In this document: piece by piece, positions 1 to 4,769 of the stretch | Layout: each line of letters begins with the position of its first letter | How positions within the stretch are numbered: the stretch's first letter is position 1 | The notes under the pieces: generated by a model | Database searches by the model: none | Seen by the model: only the letters and a program-made list of their open reading frames with translations | Told to the model about the DNA's origin: nothing | DNA from: Planctomycetota bacterium | GTDB lineage: Bacteria; Planctomycetota; SZUA-567; H5-PLA8; CALKMO01 | Assembly: GCA_026417845.1 (NCBI GenBank) | Contig: JAOACM010000268.1 | Span: forward strand, 1-6,382 | Reading direction: 5' to 3' | Length of the DNA: 6,382 nucleotides | Translations under genes and position numbers: made by a program

Positions 1-798
1 GTGATAGAGCACGCCGCATGCGAGCCTGAGGTCGAAGATCTCGCGCGGTTCCTCAGGAAGATGGGTGCCAGAATCCAGGGGGCCGGTTCGCACAGGATCG
101 TCATCAACGGCGTCCCGAGGCTCCAGGGGTGCAGGCACGACGTCATACCGGACCGCATCGAGGCCGGAACATGGATCGCCGCCGCGGCCGCCACCTGCGG
201 GAAAATATGGATAAGGAACTGCCGGCCCGAGCACATGGCTGCCGTCATAAGCTGCTTCCGCGACGCCGGCGTAAGCGTCGCGACGCGGGGCGATGGGATC
301 GAAGCCGCCATGGACGGACGACCGCGGGAGTTGGAGGCTACGATGTTGCCCTATCCGGGCTTCCCCACGGACATGCAGCCGCAGCTGATGACGGTGCTGA
401 CCATGGCAGACGGTGCCAGCGTCATAACCGACGCGATCTATCCGGACAGGTTCATGCATGCAGCCGAGCTGTGCAGGCTCGGCGCCCGCATCAGGCGGAT
501 CGGCTCCACGGCCGTCATCGTCGGCCGCCCGCGCCTCCAAGGAGCACCGGTGATGGCCAGCGATCTGCGCGCGGCGGCCGCCCTGATCATCGCGGGACTG
601 GCGGCCGGCGGCGAGACCCAGGTCCGCAGGATATACCACGCCGACAGGGGCTACGAAAGTCTTGATGAGAAGCTTAAAGCCCTCGGGGCAGATGTCCGGC
701 GCGAGGAGGATTCGGTGGAGCCGATGCCGAAGCCGCCGGCGGACCTGACGATGTCGCAGGTCCAGGCGCCGGTCGGGGTCGCCGCAGCGGCCATGTGA
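1..798 (+). CDS. murA: UDP-N-acetylglucosamine 1-carboxyvinyltransferase (MurA), 3' part of the gene
   Basis: MurA transfers enolpyruvate from phosphoenolpyruvate to UDP-GlcNAc, the first committed step of peptidoglycan synthesis, in the cytoplasm. The visible 265 residues match the C-terminal two thirds of the family in order: AACEPEVEDLA near residue 5, VIPDRIEAGT at 48-57, YPGFPTDMQPQ at 118-128, RFMHAAELCRLGA at 150-162, MASDLRAAAALI at 185-196 and IYHADRGYES at 211-220. D124 in PTDMQ corresponds to the catalytic Asp305 of E. coli MurA, and R216 in the DRGYE motif to Arg397. By that alignment about 180 residues are missing upstream, including the Lys22 and Cys115 regions. The GTG at base 1 is therefore an internal Val codon and not the start. 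The usual C-terminus falls near residue 235. The protein continues for about 30 more residues, rich in Pro and Ala, before TGA. It is convergent with the next gene. Confidence 0.96.
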   Translation: MIEHAACEPEVEDLARFLRKMGARIQGAGSHRIVINGVPRLQGCRHDVIPDRIEAGTWIAAAAATCGKIWIRNCRPEHMAAVISCFRDAGVSVATRGDGIEAAMDGRPRELEATMLPYPGFPTDMQPQLMTVLTMADGASVITDAIYPDRFMHAAELCRLGARIRRIGSTAVIVGRPRLQGAPVMASDLRAAAALIIAGLAAGGETQVRRIYHADRGYESLDEKLKALGADVRREEDSVEPMPKPPADLTMSQVQAPVGVAAAAM

Positions 799-905
799 CC
801 GCCGCCGGCATCCTGCGGCCCTTGCGTCCCCCCCCCGGTCTCTTTCGCGCGGATCGCGCCCATCGGCCGCGACCGGACGCACGCGGCGGCATCCCGGATG
901 CCCGG
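799..905. other. Convergent intergenic spacer with nested inverted repeats, possible bidirectional terminator
   Basis: This spacer separates the murA stop from the stop of the minus-strand gene. It holds several inverted repeats. GCGTCC (824-829) pairs with GGACGC (875-880), and GGTC (837-840) pairs with GACC (871-874), leaving a bulge of seven C. Inside lies GCGCG-GAT-CGCGC (847-859). A separate perfect hairpin, GGCATC-CCG-GATGCC (888-902), begins three bases beyond the minus-strand stop codon. None is followed by a T run on either strand, so a classical intrinsic terminator is not shown. The position between two convergent genes makes a structural or Rho-assisted terminator plausible. Confidence 0.35.
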
Positions 906-2246
906 TCAGTTTCCCGCCAGGACGTAACGCTTCCAGACCTCGTAGAGCTTCGGCCAGTCGTAGCCGAAGGCCTTCTTCAGCGCCTCCTCGGTATCGTCAG
1001 TGTCCTTACGGACCTCGACGAACGTCAGGAACTTCGCCGGATCGCGACGCATCAGCATCTCGACCAGCGACCACGACATGAAATAGTGCATCAGCTCGTA
1101 GCCGTCGAGCGTGAGGCGGTCGAGCGTGGGGAGCTGGCAGAGCCGGTTCTTCTTTATGCCCTCCTGGAGGAAGCGCCTCCTGTTGGCGCCGATGTCAACG
1201 TCCTTCAGCTCGTAGGCGAAGCAGTACGTTTCCGGTTGCCTGAGCTGAAGCGTTTCGCACCAGGCCGCGAAGCCCTCCTCCAGCCAGATCGGCAACTTCT
1301 TGAATCCACCTATCCGCGCGAGCAGAAAATGCGCGTAGACGTGTACTACGTGATGATCCATGGCGTTCTGCGTGCGCATCTTCGAGTAGTCACCGATGGA
1401 CATGGACGGTTCCTTCGAGTGATGAAAACCCATGGCTTTCCTGCAAAGGTCAATGTCGGCGTCGGGGAACATCTCTTTGTATGCCTTGTCCAGGAACGCG
1501 AGGTACCCTTCGTGTTTCTGGAATATAAAGAAACGGGTATCCTCTGCCTCCGTGAATTCGAACCTTTCGCAACCGAACACGTTGCGGAACTTCAGGAGCA
1601 GTTCGTGACAGTGTTGCGCGCTCCTTGCGCAGCTCTGGGGGCTGAGGTCCGATACGAACGCAATGCGGGGAGCGATAGAAACCTGCAACTTGAGCCCCGT
1701 CAATTCCCTGAATTTACCCAATTCCTGGAAGAGCGCTTTCCGGGACTCGACGGCTCCCTTCCATTCGTCGGCATTGGCCTGTTGTTTCTCCCTGGGGCAC
1801 CGGGGACACGCGATCCAACCCAGTCCGCCGCAACATGCCGGCGGCTGCTGCCCCTCCGTCCAGAACGCCGTCTGCTTCTGGTGATTTGGGCACGGATATT
1901 TCCCAGTATCTCTGCACGTCTGACAGGCTCCCGGGGGCGGCGGATCGGGAGGCTTCGGCTTCTCGGCTGCCGGAGGGGAAGGCTTCCGCCCCAGCGCGAC
2001 ATCGGCTTCCGCCTCCCACCTGGCAAATTCGGCCCTGAGGTCCCCGGCCGCTGCGGGACGCGACGCGCACGCGGCTCCGATCGCCACCGATAGCAGGGCC
2101 GCCACCGGCAACAAGGCAGTTACCGGAGGCGGGGCCGTCGCGGAGGGCAGGCGTCGCTTCGCATAGAAGCGATGTCCGACATCCGCATCGGGCGTACAAT
2201 ATCTCCGCCGGCTGCGGTTGCGCCCGGAAATGAGCGGAAGAGCCAT
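906..2246 (-). CDS. Exported protein with DnaJ-like Cys cluster and degenerate gluzincin (peptidase MA/DUF1570-like) domain
   Basis: This gene encodes 446 residues and has no assigned function. I chose the ATG at 2246 because GGAGG lies 8 bases upstream; a GTG at 2345 in the same frame has no such site. A basic N-terminal stretch precedes a hydrophobic segment at about residues 42-60 (VTALLPVAALLSVAIGAAC) and an Ala-rich stretch ending near 67, which resembles a signal peptide with an unusually long n-region. Residues 90-106 are a Pro/Lys linker. A Cys cluster follows: CQTCRDTG at 108-115, CPNH at 119-122, CCGGLGW at 138-144 and CPRC at 147-150. Its CxxCxxTG and CxxC spacing recalls DnaJ-type zinc binding. 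The C-terminal half has the gluzincin layout: HVYAH at 302-306, then WLEEGFAAW at 321-329, whose E324 would be the third metal ligand. The expected HExxH Glu is Val303, so proteolysis is doubtful. The domain call rests on motifs only. The gene lies 325 bases after the GH42 gene. Confidence 0.82.
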   Translation of the reverse strand: MALPLISGRNRSRRRYCTPDADVGHRFYAKRRLPSATAPPPVTALLPVAALLSVAIGAACASRPAAAGDLRAEFARWEAEADVALGRKPSPPAAEKPKPPDPPPPGACQTCRDTGKYPCPNHQKQTAFWTEGQQPPACCGGLGWIACPRCPREKQQANADEWKGAVESRKALFQELGKFRELTGLKLQVSIAPRIAFVSDLSPQSCARSAQHCHELLLKFRNVFGCERFEFTEAEDTRFFIFQKHEGYLAFLDKAYKEMFPDADIDLCRKAMGFHHSKEPSMSIGDYSKMRTQNAMDHHVVHVYAHFLLARIGGFKKLPIWLEEGFAAWCETLQLRQPETYCFAYELKDVDIGANRRRFLQEGIKKNRLCQLPTLDRLTLDGYELMHYFMSWSLVEMLMRRDPAKFLTFVEVRKDTDDTEEALKKAFGYDWPKLYEVWKRYVLAGN

Positions 2247-2571
2247 TCCTGTCCCCTCCCGCTTAAAATGTGCGTTCGTCCGGTACTTCTCCATACCGCT
2301 AAAAATCTTTTCCCCCATAAAGTAAAGACGTACCAACCCAGGCACGGCTCTGATCGAAAAATTGCACGCACATGGCGCATGGGATAGAGGGGGGAGAATC
2401 GCGACGTCTGGGCGTCCTTGGGGCTTCGGGACGCAACTATTTGCATTTCAATGACTTGCGCCCCGATTCGTGCGACGGGCCGCGCGCCCAATCGTCATTT
2501 CCGGGACAGGATTCCGGCTACGCGACAATTCGACCGGAAGGCACGGCTTGTGTCGTGCGAATAGGCACGGG
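2247..2571. other. 325-base spacer with AT-rich leader and weak hairpins; no gene seen
   Basis: This stretch lies between the GH42 stop and the chosen start of the exported protein. About 2280-2365 is clearly more AT-rich than the surroundings and contains short A and T runs, so it probably holds the promoter and leader of the exported-protein gene. I found no convincing -35/-10 pair; the best, TTTACT with TTTAGC 17 bases on, is poor. Two inverted repeats occur: GCGTCC/GGACGC (2412-2434, 11-base loop), and GCACG/CGTGC (2541-2558), which starts 13 bases past the GH42 stop. Neither is followed by a T run on the minus strand, so termination after the GH42 gene is possible but unproven. No credible small gene was seen on either strand. 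Confidence 0.5.
2255..2259 (-). promoter_or_regulatory. Ribosome binding site that decides the start of the exported protein
   Basis: On the minus strand the sequence reads GGGAGGGGACAGGA directly before ATG at 2246. GGAGG occupies 2259-2255 with an 8-base spacer. The upstream in-frame GTG (2345) and the ATGs at about 2318 and 2294 lack a comparable motif. Starting there would also put a further 33 polar residues ahead of the putative signal peptide. This supports the shorter 446-residue product. Confidence 0.75.
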
Positions 2572-4677
2572 TCAATCTTCGACCAGAACTGCAATGCCCC
2601 AGCCGCGGGCCTCAATCGCCAGCTCCGAACCGGCCGCTGTCTTCTCCGGTTCGCAGCGCTTGCCGGAAATCATGTCGAGCAGGCGCCTGGACCTGAAGAA
2701 GCCCTTCCGGAATCGCAACTTTGCCTTCGATACGCCGGCCGGGAAGAAGACGAACACGACTCTCCGCCCTCCTGCCATTCCGCTCTTGACATACAGGAAT
2801 GCGTCCTTCGTCGGCCTCGGGCTCAGGATTTCTATGTCAGGCTGCCATCCGGCGCGGCGGGCGGCCGTTTCGACGAATTCCTCGAAGTCCGGGGTCCACT
2901 GATTCATGTATGCCTCGCCGAGATATGTTCCGGCCAGGAGTGCGGCGCCTTTGCCCGCCCGGGCCTCGACCAGCAGCGCGCCATCGGCGTGCTCGGCCAG
3001 CACCATGGCGCCGCCTCTGACGGCCATGGGGGTCAGCCACTGCGCTGGCTCGAGGCGCAGCCTGCGGCCGCCGAAGTCGGCCTCGATCTGGCCCGCCAGG
3101 TCGCGCCTGCCGACCTCCTCGACGCCGAAGAGTTTCGCCGTCCAGCGGTCCCCGGGGTAGCGGTATATGCCCTGCGGATCGAACGCGCCGCACTCGGACT
3201 CGCATACGATGATGCCGCCGAGGCGGACGAATTCCGCGATCTTCCGCTCCGCCTCCTCCGGCAGGGCTATGCAGCGCGGCATGTAGAGGATTCTCAGGCC
3301 TTCGATCGCGCCCAGATGTTCCTCCTCGACGACCGCATAAGGTATGGACCGCCTCACCAGGCTTTTCGCGTAGGCCCTGATCGCGTTCACGGCGCGTTTT
3401 GCCGTGGCCTCCTGGGCCCAGCACAGATAGTAGCTCTGGGGGCTGAACAGGACGCCGGCTGCAGGCGGCGCCGGTTTATAGGCTTCGAGCAGTCCGCGGT
3501 ACTTGCGGAGTATCCGTCCCGTCTCGCGGAGCGCCTTCAGGCGTTCCTCCGCGAACCCGTCGCGGCCCACGATGCCGAAGCCGCCGGACTCCCGGCCAAA
3601 CACCTCGTCCCGCCAGCACCAGAAAAGGATAGTATCTGCGCCGCAGGCAAGCCCGTTCCATATCCATCGCTGCTGGCTTGGAGCGTCAACGGGCTTGTAT
3701 ACGTTGAATCCTATTGCGGACCTGCCCCCCTGGACTTCGCTGAGCCACACCAGTTTCCCCTGGGCTGCGGACTTGACGAACTCGACGCGCATTCCGAAAT
3801 CGGCGTCATCCATGCCGGCCCACTTCGGGAAGCTCGAACATCCCACGCCGTCCAGCCTGTCGGCGAAGGCCCAGTCGTTGCCGCGGTCTATGGCTGTGTT
3901 TTCGCGCCCGCCGGCCATGCCCGGACAGGGTTCGGCGGCGTGGACGGTAATCGGATGCTTCGGGTCCAGCGCCTTCATTGCGGAGTAGCGGGCCGCGGCA
4001 TGCCGGTCGCATCGGACTGTCAGGAAGTGCTCCCAGGCCATCATTTCGGTGTACGGTCTGTCCGGCGCCTTGCCCGGCCAGACGTCATCCCAGCTTCCGT
4101 ATCGTCTGAGCCAGGCGCGGTTCAGGCCGTCAAGCCCGCCGTATTTTCCGTCCAGCCATTCCCTGAAGGCGGCGATCGTGCGTTCGCAGTAGCAGACCAG
4201 GCCGTCCGCCTGAACGTTCCATCGGAGCTCGTTCCAGGCATCCCAGCCTGCGAGATTCGGAGCCGAGCGGTACCGCCTGACCGTCTCCTCCAGGAACCGT
4301 TTCATCCGTTCCCATACGCCCGGATGGTCGGTACATCCGCCCGGCGTTATGCCGAAGTGGCATTCGCCGCGGTTCGAAGAAACCACCTTTATCCCCTGGC
4401 TGGTCACCATTTCGCTTCCGGGGACCTCCCGGTGGACCCAGTACGGCTGTATCTCGGCGATGGTCGAAAGTACGACTTTCAGGCCGCGCTTCCGCGCCAG
4501 CTCGACCAGGCGGTCGTAATCGTCGTATACGAACCTGCCGGGGACGGCCTCCACCCAGCCCCAAAGTATCCAGAGCTGTATGGTGTCGAGACCCGAATCC
4601 TTTATGCGCCTGAAATCGTCCTCCCAGTACTTCGGCAGTGGGAACGGCGGTCTGTAGTACTGGACTCCCAGGTTCAT
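2572..4677 (-). CDS. GH42-type beta-galactosidase family glycoside hydrolase
   Basis: The 701-residue length is usual for GH42. These retaining enzymes release terminal beta-galactosyl, and sometimes arabinosyl, residues from oligosaccharides. The N-terminus LGVQYYRPPFPLPKYWEDDFRRIKDSG matches the start of a GH42 TIM barrel. In the barrel (about 1-385), WDAWNELRW supplies E150 as the likely acid/base. WLSEVQGG supplies E314 as the likely nucleophile. A flavodoxin-like middle domain typical of GH42 follows (about 405-590), with RILYMPRCIALPEEAERKI and FVRLGGIIVCESECG. A small C-terminal beta domain (about 615-701) ends in RGWGIAVLVED. There is no signal peptide, so it probably acts in the cytoplasm on imported oligosaccharides. 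GH42 zinc-site cysteines are only partly kept: C106, C162 and C164 are present, while the last Cys of the usual CYCxxC is Thr167. The true substrate cannot be read from sequence. The start at 4677 is supported by a strong ribosome binding site. Confidence 0.88.
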   Translation of the reverse strand: MNLGVQYYRPPFPLPKYWEDDFRRIKDSGLDTIQLWILWGWVEAVPGRFVYDDYDRLVELARKRGLKVVLSTIAEIQPYWVHREVPGSEMVTSQGIKVVSSNRGECHFGITPGGCTDHPGVWERMKRFLEETVRRYRSAPNLAGWDAWNELRWNVQADGLVCYCERTIAAFREWLDGKYGGLDGLNRAWLRRYGSWDDVWPGKAPDRPYTEMMAWEHFLTVRCDRHAAARYSAMKALDPKHPITVHAAEPCPGMAGGRENTAIDRGNDWAFADRLDGVGCSSFPKWAGMDDADFGMRVEFVKSAAQGKLVWLSEVQGGRSAIGFNVYKPVDAPSQQRWIWNGLACGADTILFWCWRDEVFGRESGGFGIVGRDGFAEERLKALRETGRILRKYRGLLEAYKPAPPAAGVLFSPQSYYLCWAQEATAKRAVNAIRAYAKSLVRRSIPYAVVEEEHLGAIEGLRILYMPRCIALPEEAERKIAEFVRLGGIIVCESECGAFDPQGIYRYPGDRWTAKLFGVEEVGRRDLAGQIEADFGGRRLRLEPAQWLTPMAVRGGAMVLAEHADGALLVEARAGKGAALLAGTYLGEAYMNQWTPDFEEFVETAARRAGWQPDIEILSPRPTKDAFLYVKSGMAGGRRVVFVFFPAGVSKAKLRFRKGFFRSRRLLDMISGKRCEPEKTAAGSELAIEARGWGIAVLVED

Positions 4678-4685
4678 CGCTCTTT

Positions 4686-4692
4686 CTCCTTT
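4686..4692 (-). promoter_or_regulatory. Ribosome binding site of the GH42 gene
   Basis: The minus strand reads AAAGGAG at 4692-4686, followed by 8 bases and the ATG at 4677. This near-consensus Shine-Dalgarno site confirms the start of the GH42 gene. Confidence 0.85.
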
Positions 4693-4701
4693 CCTGTTTT
4701 T

Positions 4702-4728
4702 CCCCGCGTCCTGGCGGGGAGCGCGGGG
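4702..4728 (-). other. Competing GC hairpins in the GH42 leader
   Basis: CCCCGC (4702-4707) can pair with GCGGGG at 4714-4719 across a 6-base loop. It can instead pair, as CCCCGCG (4702-4708), with CGCGGGG at 4722-4728 across a longer loop. The two pairings exclude each other. The element lies about 10 bases upstream of the GH42 Shine-Dalgarno site. On the minus strand it is followed by A residues, not T, so it does not look like an intrinsic terminator of the upstream gcvT transcript. A role in mRNA stability or processing is possible, but chance structure in GC-rich DNA is equally likely. Confidence 0.35.
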
Positions 4729-4769
4729 CGCGATTTCCCTGCCCTGTTCCCGCTCTGGGCGTGATCCCG

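Noticed and set aside
1..3. GTG at the first base as the true start of a short MurA
   Set aside because: The alignment begins in the middle of the MurA fold. The upstream catalytic regions are missing because the window cuts the gene.
795..2093. Long + strand open frame opposite the exported-protein gene
   Set aside because: It is antisense to a gene with recognisable motifs, a signal-like N-terminus and a strong ribosome binding site. Its own translation shows no family motif. High GC makes long antisense frames common.
2247..2345. GTG start at 2345 adding 33 residues to the exported protein
   Set aside because: It has no ribosome binding site, its composition differs from the rest, and it would bury the signal-like segment further from the N-terminus. 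The ATG at 2246 has GGAGG at 8 bases.
2412..2434. Shared GCGTCC/GGACGC arms flanking the exported-protein gene as a mobile-element signature
   Set aside because: The 6-mer GCGTCC also occurs inside genes (2801, 5812) and in the GH42 leader, as expected by chance in GC-rich DNA. No direct repeats or transposase accompany it.
2541..2558. Hairpin 13 bases after the GH42 stop as an intrinsic terminator
   Set aside because: The stem is short, carries an A-C mismatch on the minus strand, and is not followed by a T run there.
2470..4764. 764-codon + strand open frame opposite the GH42 gene
   Set aside because: It lies antisense to a clear GH42 enzyme with catalytic motifs in order. The + strand translation is low in recognisable structure and reads as a mirror of the GH42 codons.
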